64,000 nucleotides of DNA, taken from contig NZ_JAYGHH010000005.1 in NCBI RefSeq assembly GCF_034931045.1, forward strand, positions 62,001 through 126,000, read 5' to 3'. The DNA is from Nodularia sp034931045. Lineage in GTDB: Bacteria > Cyanobacteriota > Cyanobacteriia > Cyanobacteriales > Nostocaceae. How positions within the stretch are numbered: position 1 is the stretch's first letter; each line of letters starts with the position of its first letter. Below the pieces are notes generated by a model that searched no databases, had not been told where the DNA came from, and was given only the letters and a program-made list of their open reading frames with translations. A program made the translations under genes and the position numbers. Positions 11,008-18,757 of the stretch are shown here, in pieces.

Positions 11008-11116
11008 CTATTGATGCCAGTCATCAATCATACTTTGACAACTGCGACTTCTAGGGAATATTCCCAGAAAGACGTAGAAAATTTTAGTGGCAACTTTTGC
11101 TCAAAAGAGGTAAATT

Positions 11117-11338
11117 ATGTCTAATATAGATATCATTCGCGCTTGGAAAGACGAAGAATATCGCCAAAGTTTAAGTGCTGAACAACAGGAACAGCTACCA
11201 GCAAACCCCGCAGGTTTAGTGGAATTAAATGATGAAGATATGTCATCTATTTCTGGTGGCTGTTCAAAGTGTGGTAATCCATTGCATACATTGTGGTTGG
11301 GTTGTAAACCTATTGGAGTAGAAGAACTCAGGTTCTAA
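11117..11338 (+). CDS. lanA: Lanthipeptide precursor, mersacidin/lichenicidin-type leader
   Basis: A 73-residue precursor. The leader (residues 1-48) starts MSNIDIIRAWKDEEYRQSLS, contains LPANPAGLVELND and ends SSISGG, matching the mersacidin/lichenicidin leader family and the C39 cleavage rule. The 25-residue core is CSKCGNPLHTLWLGCKPIG followed by VEELRF: three Cys (49, 52, 63) but only two dehydratable residues (Ser50, Thr58). At most two thioethers can form and one Cys must stay free or form a disulfide. A good ribosome site (AAGAGG, 6 nt from ATG) precedes it. It sits between its exporter and the HlyD adaptor. Confidence 0.88.
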   Translation: MSNIDIIRAWKDEEYRQSLSAEQQEQLPANPAGLVELNDEDMSSISGGCSKCGNPLHTLWLGCKPIGVEELRF

Positions 11339-11362
11339 TTGGATTTAGGATTCCAAAAATTA

Positions 11363-11390
11363 GATTTCCCGATTTTTTGAATCGGGGATC
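11363..11390 (+). terminator. Hairpin after precursor gene
   Basis: CCCGATT (11368-11374) pairs with AATCGGG (11380-11386) around a 5-nt loop, extended by imperfect flanking pairs. No T-run follows, so it more likely stabilises the 3' end of the short precursor mRNA or attenuates read-through into hlyD than ends transcription fully. Confidence 0.4.
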
Positions 11391-11424
11391 TAAACATAAT
11401 GGTAACAATGACTAAATAATTACT

Positions 11425-11449
11425 AATTCGTAATTCGTAATTCGTAATT
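11425..11449. repeat. Heptamer tandem repeat (AATTCGT)3
   Basis: Three tandem AATTCGT units followed by a partial fourth, a typical short tandemly repeated repetitive (STRR) sequence of Nostocales, between the precursor and hlyD. Confidence 0.8.
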
Positions 11450-11504
11450 ATTTGGGTACAAGCCCCTGCTAATTTTAATTACTAGTTATCAATTAGGAAT
11501 TATT

Positions 11505-12998
11505 TTGAATAACACAGTTTCCAATTTTCTCCCCACTGCAAAATCTGATGAATACTTACCTAGTATTGGTATTTGGACAAGATTAGGAGGATTATTTCTA
11601 GTTAGTTTCGTCGGTGCTGCTATTATAATTGCAGCCTTGACAAAATATCAACAAACTGTAAAAGCATCTGCGAATGTTCGCCCCACAGGTGAAGTGCGAA
11701 TAGTCCAATCTGCATTAGCCGGAACTGTTAAAAAAATCTCCGTTCAAGAAAATCAGGTAGTGCAACAGGGTGATATTTTAGCAATTCTTGATGATACTCA
11801 ATTGCAAAATCAAACCAGTCAACTGCAAGGAAATATTCAAAAATATCAATTACAACTTGCACAATTAGAGGCTCAAGTTCAAGCTTTAAATCGACAAATA
11901 TATACAGAATCAGAACGCAATCGACGTATTATTAATTCAGCCTTAGCCGAACTTGAACGCACACAACGGGATTATCAAGATAGAAAAGTAGCTGTTAGTA
12001 GTGAATGGGAAGAAGCCCAAGCTAATATCAAAATTGCTGAAAAAGAATTACTGCAAGTTAAATCAGATTTAAAATCAATTCAGGCTAACTTAGCCAGTGC
12101 AGAAGCAGGATTAGAAGCAGCAATTATTAAGCGTTTACGTTACGAAAATATAGCTAAATCCGGTTCAATTTCTCAAAATCAATTAGAAGAAGTTCAACTA
12201 GCCGCAACTCAACAAGCGCAAATTGTAGAATCACAAAAAGCTACCTTAGAAAGTCAAAAACAAGTTATTCAACAAAGACAGCAAGCCTTAAATTCTGCAA
12301 TAGCTAGAAGTAAAAAAGCTGATTCATCTCTTCATCCAAGTAATGCAGTAATTGCAATTGCTGAAGAAAAAGTAGCGACTGAACGGGCTAATGGAAAAAC
12401 AAACTTAGCTCGATTACAGCAAGAAAGAGAAAGTTTAATTCAACGCCAAATTGAACTTCAAGACCAAATAAATAATACAGGAAAAGAAGTCCAACAAGTC
12501 TTAAAACAGATTGAAAAAACTGTAATTCGGGCTTCTGCAACGGGAACAATTTTACAATTAGATTTACGAAATCCTGGACAAGTGATAAGTTCAGGCGGTT
12601 CCATAGCTCAAATTGCGCCTAGTCAAACTCCTTTAATTATTAAAGCGCGTGTAGCTGCTGCTGATATTAGTAAAGTGTTTATTTGCGATTCTCCAGAAGT
12701 GGTAAATTGCCAAAAAGGACGGGTAAAAATGAGATTTTCTACCTATCCTTACCCCGATTATGGTATAATGAGAGGTGCGGTAAGAACGGTTACAGCCGAT
12801 GCCATTTCATCACAAGATAACATGACAATTGAACCTTATTATGAGGTGACAATTGAGCCGGAAAAACTTTATTTTCAAAGGGATTCACAGCAATATCCTA
12901 TTCAAGCGGGAATGGAAGTTTCCGCAGATATTATTGCTGAGTCAGAGAGTGTATTAACATTTATTCTCAGAAAAACTCGCTTAATTACCAGTTTATAA
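11505..12998 (+). CDS. HlyD-family periplasmic adaptor of the peptide exporter
   Basis: A 497-residue membrane-fusion protein expected to couple the ABC exporter to an outer-membrane channel so the mature peptide leaves the cell. One transmembrane helix lies at about residues 27-48 (LGGLFLVSFVGAAIIIAAL). Lipoyl-like half motifs flank it (SALAGTVKKISVQENQVVQQGDILAILDD near 68-96 and ASATGTILQLDLRNPGQVISSGG near 345-370), and a long alpha-hairpin coiled coil lies between. Start is TTG at 11505: AGGA at 11495-11498 is spaced 6 nt away and no in-frame ATG occurs near. Its place after the precursor fits a secretion role. Confidence 0.87.
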   Translation: MNNTVSNFLPTAKSDEYLPSIGIWTRLGGLFLVSFVGAAIIIAALTKYQQTVKASANVRPTGEVRIVQSALAGTVKKISVQENQVVQQGDILAILDDTQLQNQTSQLQGNIQKYQLQLAQLEAQVQALNRQIYTESERNRRIINSALAELERTQRDYQDRKVAVSSEWEEAQANIKIAEKELLQVKSDLKSIQANLASAEAGLEAAIIKRLRYENIAKSGSISQNQLEEVQLAATQQAQIVESQKATLESQKQVIQQRQQALNSAIARSKKADSSLHPSNAVIAIAEEKVATERANGKTNLARLQQERESLIQRQIELQDQINNTGKEVQQVLKQIEKTVIRASATGTILQLDLRNPGQVISSGGSIAQIAPSQTPLIIKARVAAADISKVFICDSPEVVNCQKGRVKMRFSTYPYPDYGIMRGAVRTVTADAISSQDNMTIEPYYEVTIEPEKLYFQRDSQQYPIQAGMEVSADIIAESESVLTFILRKTRLITSL

Positions 12999-13003
12999 AG
13001 GCT

Positions 13004-13025
13004 CGTAGTGAGGACTTTAGTCCTC
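13004..13025. repeat. Dispersed palindromic repeat (copy 1)
   Basis: CGTAGTGAGGACTTTAGTCCTC, with a GAGGACT/AGTCCTC inverted core, recurs in opposite orientation with one mismatch at 45498-45519. Confidence 0.7.
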
Positions 13026-13094
13026 TCCATCGCCTCCCAAATTGCTATCCGCAGAGCTTGACAAAAAGGACTTTACCCATCTTACAAACTTAAA

Positions 13095-13274
13095 TAGGGT
13101 TTGCTGTTTAGGCATAAAATTTTTGCCGTAGGGTAGGGAACAGTTGCAGCTATTTGTCATCCCCGAATTCACGCTTTTGATGGTACACCCTTCAAAAAAC
13201 TTGCACCTACTTTCGGGTTTATCAACCTCAAGCCTGCGATTTATCTGAGTTTTATATTTATTCAGCCAGCCCTA
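13095..13274 (-). repeat. MITE-like element family 1, copy A (180 bp)
   Basis: Bounded by terminal inverted repeats TAGGGTTTGCTGTT (13095-13108) and TTCAGCCAGCCCTA (13261-13274). Read on the minus strand it matches two other elements in this window (34370-34591 and 48517-48748), including internal segments GATAAACCCGAAAGTAGGT and CTGTTCCCT. It has no coding capacity. Its left end supplies the TAG stop codon of the dnaJ-like gene. Confidence 0.7.
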
Positions 13275-14270
13275 AATATCTAATAAATTAGCACGGGGTT
13301 TAAAGCTTTCTATTTCCCGCAACTTTTCATAAAGTTCCCGTTCTTCAGATGTGATATTTTTAGGCATGACAATTTGAATTTCTACTAATTGATCGCCACG
13401 TTTACCATTTTCACCGGGGTAGCCTTTATTAGCTAAACGCAGTCTTTGGCCAGTTCTTACCCCTGGGGGGATAGTCATTTTGACGGGGCCATCTAAAGTA
13501 GGTGCTTCTACTTGTCCTCCTAACACTGCTTCACAGGGAGTCACAGGGACTTGGCAGAATATATTAAAACCATCTAGTTTAAATAGGCGATGGGGTTCAA
13601 CGGTGATTTTTAAGTAGAGGTCGCCACCATTAATACCTTGATTGCGTAACCGGATAGTTTGACCTGTTACCATAGCTGGGGGCATATTTACTTCCAGCGA
13701 TCGCCCATCTTCTAGTCTAATTCTTTCTTTACCACCTTGATAAGCCTTTTCTAGTGGTAGGGTTAATCTCGCTTCAATATCTCGGCGGGATGTGCGCGGT
13801 GGATTTTTGGGAACTGTATACTCCACTCTGCTTTTAGGAGAACGAAAGGGATCAGTTTTGGTGCTACTACCGGATTTTCTGGTGTCTTTACGATTTCCTA
13901 CACCCACAACTTGATTAATAAAGCTCTCAAAATCATTAAACTGTCCGGGATCGACATCTTTAGTGCTGCTGCGTCCATTGGATGAACCAGCCCAAGTTTT
14001 AGCTTTTGGTGCTTTGTTATTCACAAAGCCTTTCTGCTTCCAATAGCGGCTAAACTGGTCATATTGCGATCGCCTAGCCGTATCAGAAAGGACTTCATAA
14101 GCCTCACCGATGTCTTTAAACTTTTCCTCTGCTTCTTTATTTCCGGGATTAAGATCAGGGTGATATTGTCTTGCTAACCGCCGATAAACCTTTTTAATTT
14201 CTTCACCGGAAGCATCCTTAGTTATTCCTAAAATTTCGTAGTAATCGCGAAAATTCTGCAAATTTTGCAT
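13272..14270 (-). CDS. dnaJ: DnaJ-type co-chaperone (J domain plus C-terminal domain, no zinc finger)
   Basis: A 332-residue class B Hsp40. The J domain (about 8-75) carries HPD at 37-39. A G/S/K-rich linker (about 80-170) follows, then two beta-sandwich substrate-binding domains (LTLPLEKAYQGGKERI, GGDLYLKITVEPHRLFKLDG, VPVTPCEAVLGGQVEAPTLDGPV). The CXXCXGXG zinc repeats of classical DnaJ are absent, as in CbpA. It lies downstream of a dnaK on the same strand, 185 bp apart, and should deliver clients to it. Its last codon is followed directly by the TAG of an inserted MITE end, so the original C-terminus may have been a little different. Confidence 0.87.
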   Translation of the reverse strand: MQNLQNFRDYYEILGITKDASGEEIKKVYRRLARQYHPDLNPGNKEAEEKFKDIGEAYEVLSDTARRSQYDQFSRYWKQKGFVNNKAPKAKTWAGSSNGRSSTKDVDPGQFNDFESFINQVVGVGNRKDTRKSGSSTKTDPFRSPKSRVEYTVPKNPPRTSRRDIEARLTLPLEKAYQGGKERIRLEDGRSLEVNMPPAMVTGQTIRLRNQGINGGDLYLKITVEPHRLFKLDGFNIFCQVPVTPCEAVLGGQVEAPTLDGPVKMTIPPGVRTGQRLRLANKGYPGENGKRGDQLVEIQIVMPKNITSEERELYEKLREIESFKPRANLLDI

Positions 14271-14320
14271 AGCTTGAGTTATTTAACTGTTATTTTAGTA
14301 ATAGAGACTGGGGAAAAGAG

Positions 14321-14434
14321 GCAGGGGGCAGGGAGCAGGGAGCAGGGGGAAAGATTGTAACCTTGCTCACAAATGCGGATTTAGATACTGCTTTGCAGGG
14401 GGCAGGGAACAGGGAGCAGGGGGAAAGATTGTAA
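14321..14434. repeat. Duplicated STRR block between dnaK and dnaJ
   Basis: Heptamer-type GCAGGGG/GCAGGGA repeats occur at 14321-14350 and again at 14395-14423. Both are followed by the same GGAAAGATTGTAAC, so a block of about 40 bp is directly duplicated with about 34 bp between copies. Confidence 0.75.
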
Positions 14435-14455
14435 CTTCCTAATGACTAATGACTA

Positions 14456-16537
14456 CTACCAATCATCATCATCATCCCAGTTATCCTGGTAGGTTGGTCG
14501 CGTCGGTTTGCGAGCAGAACGCCTGTCGTCGTAGGCAGGGTAGCGGCTATCTCTGCCGTAACCCCGATCATAGTTTCGGTTATAGTCTTTGCCATTGTCC
14601 CTGCCATAAGAATCACGTTCTCGATATGATGTATCACGAGAAAAATCGCGATCGCGTTCCTTGTCGCCACCTGTAAAAATGTCACGAATCGTCCCTAACA
14701 AGTCTTCGTCTTCGTCATCAGCATAATACTCACGGACTTCTCGGTTCAGTTCATACAAAGCATCTTGTAAGTCAGCATAGGCTTGATCAATGCCCCGGTC
14801 TTCATTTTCCTGGAGACTTTCCCGCAGTTCCCGACAAATACCATCAATGCGCTGGCGGCGATTACGGGCAAACTGCATCCCAAATTCTAATGCCACTTCT
14901 CTGAGTTGGCGTTCAGCTTGTAAAATCAAAGCCTCAGAACGAGTCCGTTTTTCTACCCTTTCTTTACGTTCTCGGTCAACATCGGCGTATTTTTGAGCAT
15001 CCTGAATCATCCGATTTACTTCTGATTCACTCAAAGTCGAAGCACCTTGAATGGTGATGCTTTGTTCTCGCCCGGTAGTTCTATCTATAGCTGTTACCTG
15101 CAAAATACCGTTAGCATCAATATCAAAAGATACCTGTACTTGGGGAATACCTCTGGGCGCTGGCGGGATACCATAGAGCTTAAAACGTCCTAGAGACTTA
15201 TTATTTGCTGCCATTTCCCTTTCACCCTGGACTACGTGAATTTCCACAGTGTTTTGGTTATTTTCTGACGTAGAAAAAATATCAGAACGGCGAACTGGGA
15301 TAGTAGTATTGCGGGGAATCAGTTTTTTCATCACGCCACCAATGGTTTCTAATCCCAAAGATAATGGCGTAACGTCCAAAAGCAGCACGTCTTTGAGTTC
15401 ACCAGCCAAAATACCTGCCTGAATGGCAGCGCCGATGGCTACAACCTCATCAGGATTGACATTTTCATTGGGTTCTATGCCAATTAAATCTCGCACTAAC
15501 TGTTTGACTATGGGCATTCGCGTAGAACCACCAACTAACACCACTTCCTCAATATCTACCGGTGAAAGTCCCGAATCTTTGAGGGCGCGTTTAACTGGTG
15601 TCCGGATACGACTAATTAAGTCAATACATAAACCTTCAAATTGAGAACGAGTCAGGCGAGTTTCGAGATGTTTCGGTCCGTCTTCCGTAGCGGTAATGAA
15701 AGGTAAATTAATCTCGGTGACACTGACCGCCGAAAGTTCAATTTTCGCCTTTTCCGCAGCTTCCATGAGACGTTGTAGAGATTGTCTCTCTCGTCTTAAG
15801 TCTACCCCTTCAGCTTCTAAAAATTGGTCTGCTAACCAATCAACTATTTGTTTGTCAAAGTCATTACCACCCAGTTGAGTATCACCACTGGTAGCTTTAA
15901 CTTCAAAAATGCCATCACCGACTTCCAAAATAGACACGTCAAAAGTACCACCACCCAAGTCAAAAACGAGGATAGTTTCAGTTGTACCCCTATCTAACCC
16001 ATAAGCCAAAGATGCGGCTGTCGGTTCATTGAGAATCCGCAACACTTCTAAACCGGCAATTCTGCCAGCATCACGGGTAGCCTGTCGTTGGGAATCGTTA
16101 AAATAAGCTGGAACTGTAATTACTGCCCCTGTCACGGGTTCACCCAAATAGCGACTAGCATCTTCTGCTAATTTTTTCATCACCATTGCTGAAATTTCTT
16201 CGGGGGCGAAATCCTTTTTGAGACGGGGACAGGGAATTTTAATATTACCTAATTCATCTTTGCGGATAGTATAAGGTACACGCTTAGATTCTGGGCTGAG
16301 TTCACCATACTGCCGCCCTATAAAGCGTTTAACTGCAAAAAATGTATTTTGGGGGTTAAGAACGGTTTGCCGTCTGGCCATTTGCCCAACAACCCTTTCG
16401 CCCTCTTTGCTGAAGCCGACAACAGAGGGGGTTGTTCGCATTCCTTCTGCATTGGCAATCACCACCGGCTTACCACCCTCCATTACGGCGACTACTGAGT
16501 TGGTTGTACCCAAGTCGATGCCGACTACCTTGCCCAT
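14456..16537 (-). CDS. dnaK: Molecular chaperone DnaK (Hsp70), DnaK1-like
   Basis: A 693-residue Hsp70. The ATPase domain starts VVGIDLGTTNSVVAVMEG and includes the phosphate-binding signatures VFDLGGGTFDVSI and VLVGGSTRMP. The substrate-binding beta domain begins after LLLDVTPLSLGLET, and a helical lid follows. The tail is unusual: the last ~70 residues are an Arg/Asp/Tyr-rich low-complexity stretch ending NWDDDDDW, instead of the EEVD-like end. Length and tail resemble cyanobacterial DnaK1 rather than the main DnaK2 (about 635 residues). It precedes the dnaJ-like gene. No CIRCE element was seen upstream. Confidence 0.92.
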   Translation of the reverse strand: MGKVVGIDLGTTNSVVAVMEGGKPVVIANAEGMRTTPSVVGFSKEGERVVGQMARRQTVLNPQNTFFAVKRFIGRQYGELSPESKRVPYTIRKDELGNIKIPCPRLKKDFAPEEISAMVMKKLAEDASRYLGEPVTGAVITVPAYFNDSQRQATRDAGRIAGLEVLRILNEPTAASLAYGLDRGTTETILVFDLGGGTFDVSILEVGDGIFEVKATSGDTQLGGNDFDKQIVDWLADQFLEAEGVDLRRERQSLQRLMEAAEKAKIELSAVSVTEINLPFITATEDGPKHLETRLTRSQFEGLCIDLISRIRTPVKRALKDSGLSPVDIEEVVLVGGSTRMPIVKQLVRDLIGIEPNENVNPDEVVAIGAAIQAGILAGELKDVLLLDVTPLSLGLETIGGVMKKLIPRNTTIPVRRSDIFSTSENNQNTVEIHVVQGEREMAANNKSLGRFKLYGIPPAPRGIPQVQVSFDIDANGILQVTAIDRTTGREQSITIQGASTLSESEVNRMIQDAQKYADVDRERKERVEKRTRSEALILQAERQLREVALEFGMQFARNRRQRIDGICRELRESLQENEDRGIDQAYADLQDALYELNREVREYYADDEDEDLLGTIRDIFTGGDKERDRDFSRDTSYRERDSYGRDNGKDYNRNYDRGYGRDSRYPAYDDRRSARKPTRPTYQDNWDDDDDW

Positions 16538-16854
16538 GCGTTACTCTTCTCCTAGCGTGTCTTGTACTTTTATTATGATTATGCGGGACTACCTCTAGCT
16601 GTTTGCTATTGGATAAAAACACTTCAATGATATGATATTCATCATTAGGGTAAGAAGTAGAGGAGTTTAAGCTTGAGGAGCTAGTTGCAAGACTAGGATA
16701 ACATTGGGAATGCTAAGTATGTCCAAGTAGTCTAAAATATTATCCTGGAAATACTAGGCTCTACCGTTTCTTCAAGTTGGGAAATCCACCCTGAGAAACG
16801 TTGCTTTTGCCTTTCTCATGTTAAAAAAGTTGATATGGCAACTATTTTAAAGCT
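16538..16854. other. Intergenic region between dnaK and peptidase M28 gene
   Basis: About 317 bp between divergent genes. It must hold the dnaK promoter. I see no CIRCE inverted repeat, no RNA gene and no coding frame with a credible ribosome site. Confidence 0.5.
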
Positions 16855-17727
16855 TTGATTTTAAAAGAGCGATTACTAAATCATCTGCGGCAGATAGCAC
16901 GAGAAAGAGATCCTTACTTAGCCACAGCCGGGCATTTTTTTGTGCAAGAATACATCCGTCATGAATTTTCCCAATGGGAAAGTGTGGAAATCCACACCTT
17001 TTTAGTACGTGGTAAAAGCTGCCAGAATCTCATTCTCAATTTACCTTGTCAAGCTGGAAGGACAAAAAAAGATTTACCACCAATTTTAATTGCAGCTCAT
17101 TACGATGCTGTACCAGGGACACCGGGGGCGGATGATAATGCTACAGGTGTGGCGGTATTGCTGGAGTTAGCCAAAAAGTTTGCGGCTGAACCAGCTAAAT
17201 ATCCTTTACGACTGGTGGCTTTTGATATGGAGGAATACGGGTTGCTGGGTAGTGCTGAATATGCAGCTTTGTTACACGAACAACGGCAACCTCTGCGTTT
17301 AATGATATCTCTGGAAATGTTGGGATATCGTGATTTTGCTGCTAATTCTCAAAGTTATCCTTCTCCTTTAGAACGCTTTTATCCCAATCAGGGCGATTTT
17401 ATGGCTTTAATTGGGAATTTACGCACAATTGGCGATTTAATCGGGATGAGTCGCAATATTCGCCAAGTTGGTGTGCGGAGTCAGTGGCTACCTGTGCCGA
17501 ATCGTGGTTTAATTGTGCCTCAAACTAGGCTCAGTGATCATGCGTCTTTTTGGGATTTGGGTTATCCAGCGATGATGGTGACAGATACGGCATTTTTAAG
17601 GAATCCCCATTATCACAAATCTAGTGATGCGATCGGCAAAGCCGCGCCTCCGGCGATCGCATCTTTGGATTTAGATTTTCTCACAGGTGTTTGTCAAGGT
17701 TTAGAAGCGGCTATTCGACGGTTATAA
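16855..17727 (+). CDS. M28 family zinc aminopeptidase-like protein
   Basis: A 290-residue metallopeptidase of the M28 (aminopeptidase Y/S) family. The zinc-binding series is visible: HYDAVPGTPGADDNATG (about 82-98) gives His and bridging Asp, FDMEEYGLLGS gives the catalytic and ligand Glu, and later SDHASFWDLGYPA supplies another ligand. There is no signal peptide, so it is probably cytoplasmic. Start appears to be TTG at 16855: an in-frame stop lies at 16831-16833 and there is no ATG between. No clear Shine-Dalgarno is present, so the start is uncertain. Confidence 0.85.
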   Translation: MILKERLLNHLRQIARERDPYLATAGHFFVQEYIRHEFSQWESVEIHTFLVRGKSCQNLILNLPCQAGRTKKDLPPILIAAHYDAVPGTPGADDNATGVAVLLELAKKFAAEPAKYPLRLVAFDMEEYGLLGSAEYAALLHEQRQPLRLMISLEMLGYRDFAANSQSYPSPLERFYPNQGDFMALIGNLRTIGDLIGMSRNIRQVGVRSQWLPVPNRGLIVPQTRLSDHASFWDLGYPAMMVTDTAFLRNPHYHKSSDAIGKAAPPAIASLDLDFLTGVCQGLEAAIRRL

Positions 17728-17808
17728 TTTAATAATTTTTAGTCGAAGTATTAAAAAATGATTTCTTCTTTTTCTATTTATAATTTAATAGTTTGACTCT
17801 TTTCTCTC

Positions 17809-17895
17809 TCATTGTTTATTTGAGGGTGTGTGAGAATTTGTCAATCTTTTTTGAGTTTTTAGTTCTCGTAAGGAAAACGCGAACTCTTTGCTCAT
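17809..17895 (-). CDS. Candidate micropeptide (28 aa) with strong ribosome site
   Basis: A 28-codon frame beginning MSKEFAFSLRELKTQ and ending SNKQ. It is preceded by a consensus AGGAGGT (17902-17908 on the minus strand) with 6-nt spacing, the best Shine-Dalgarno in this long non-coding stretch. The peptide is basic and has no membrane segment. I do not recognise it. It could be a small regulatory or leader peptide, or chance. The strong ribosome site is the main support. Confidence 0.4.
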   Translation of the reverse strand: MSKEFAFSLRELKTQKRLTNSHTPSNKQ

Positions 17896-18036
17896 GATCT
17901 TACCTCCTCTTTTTCCTTAACCGAACAGTATTCACCCTTAGCTATGCCTAATCTCTATGTTAGGGGATTTTTAGAGATGGGGGTATCTAGCGTCTTGGAG
18001 GCTTTGTAACTATTTTTGTAAATTATGTTGACTTTT

Positions 18037-18054
18037 TGTAACGCTATTGTTACA
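18037..18054. promoter_or_regulatory. Inverted repeat TGTAAC-N6-GTTACA
   Basis: A perfect 6-bp inverted repeat with a 6-nt centre, preceded by another TTGTAAC at 18004-18010, in a non-coding region. It has an operator-like look. TTGACT overlaps upstream and could be a -35 element for rightward transcription. The regulator is unknown; GTA to TAC spacing is 10, not the 8 preferred by NtcA. Confidence 0.35.
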
Positions 18055-18060
18055 GTAGTT

Positions 18061-18220
18061 TACATAAGTTAGCAAATACCTCAAACAACCTACGTAAATC
18101 ACTATTAATAAAGTTGCCTTGGGCTTGAGATAAATTTTCGCTTCTTAAGTATTGTTGTATCTAAATCGTCATTCTTACTTCTCCTAATCACGAACCTCAG
18201 TTGCCAAGCTGAGGTTTTTT
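18061..18220 (+). ncRNA. Possible small RNA ending at an intrinsic terminator
   Basis: A rightward terminator at 18193-18220 has no gene directly upstream: the nearest rightward gene ends 470 bp earlier. An operator-like repeat with promoter-like sequence lies about 150 bp before it. This arrangement would fit a short non-coding transcript. I could not match it to Yfr1 (no ACTCCTCACAC motif) or another named RNA. Confidence 0.25.
18193..18220 (+). terminator. Intrinsic terminator
   Basis: AACCTCAG (18193-18200) pairs with CTGAGGTT (18209-18216) around an 8-nt loop and runs into TTTTTT, a textbook rho-independent terminator on the plus strand. Confidence 0.75.
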
Positions 18221-18638
18221 GTTGGGGATATTAGCCCTGTGTTTGTGAAATATTTCGGCAAAAAACTGCCTGAGAGCTTGCCAAGAACGCTTTTCTACAA
18301 CTGGATTGTACAGCGATCGCGGTGGATTGTTGGCTTCTGGATTTGTGAAGCTATGGACTGCACCACCAACCGTAAATATCAGCAGCAAATGCAACATAAC
18401 CAAGTTTAGCTAATTCCTCGGTGCGTTCCTTCACAAAAGACTGTAAACCTTTCCACTCATGCACTACTAAAACACCAGGACGCTTACCTGGGATAGAATC
18501 ATCGAAAGCTAGATAACCTTCTAAGACAGTATCACCGTGTTTATACTCAATAGTTCGGGTTTGAATGGCTGCTCACACTTGTGTAGAAGATAACGACCTT
18601 ACTACAGCGAAGACCAAAACCGAAATCAGTAATTTCAT
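18197..18638 (-). pseudogene. Decayed dienelactone hydrolase
   Basis: Reading leftward from the ATG at 18638 gives a signal-like start, an in-frame TGA after about 21 codons, then TIEYKHGDTVLEGYLAFDD, VLVVHEW and ELAKLGYVAFAADIYG, the N-terminal half of a dienelactone hydrolase. The frame then jumps directly to VGGAVHSFTNPEA and RSWQALRQFFAEIF, the C-terminal end of the same family. About 100 residues including the catalytic Cys region are missing at the junction, where the frame also shifts. An early stop, an internal deletion and a frameshift together mark it as a pseudogene. Confidence 0.8.
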
Positions 18639-18757
18639 GAGGGGATTAATTGAGACTTTATGAATATTTTGCCAATTTGGCAGGGCTAAATTACACAGCG
18701 ATCGCTACATTAGAAGATACAACAAGATATTATTTATAGGCGACTCACACAAAATCA

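Noticed and set aside
10782..11054. Open frame of 90 codons after the exporter
   Set aside because: It overlaps the end of the exporter in another frame, has no ribosome site and no family resemblance.
14446..14685. Open frames over the DnaK tail in other frames
   Set aside because: They arise from the biased codons of the Arg/Asp/Tyr-rich tail.
18037..18054. NtcA binding site
   Set aside because: The GTA and TAC are separated by 10 nt instead of 8, so it is recorded only as an unassigned inverted repeat.
18061..18220. Yfr1 small RNA
   Set aside because: The invariant ACTCCTCACAC sequence of Yfr1 is absent.
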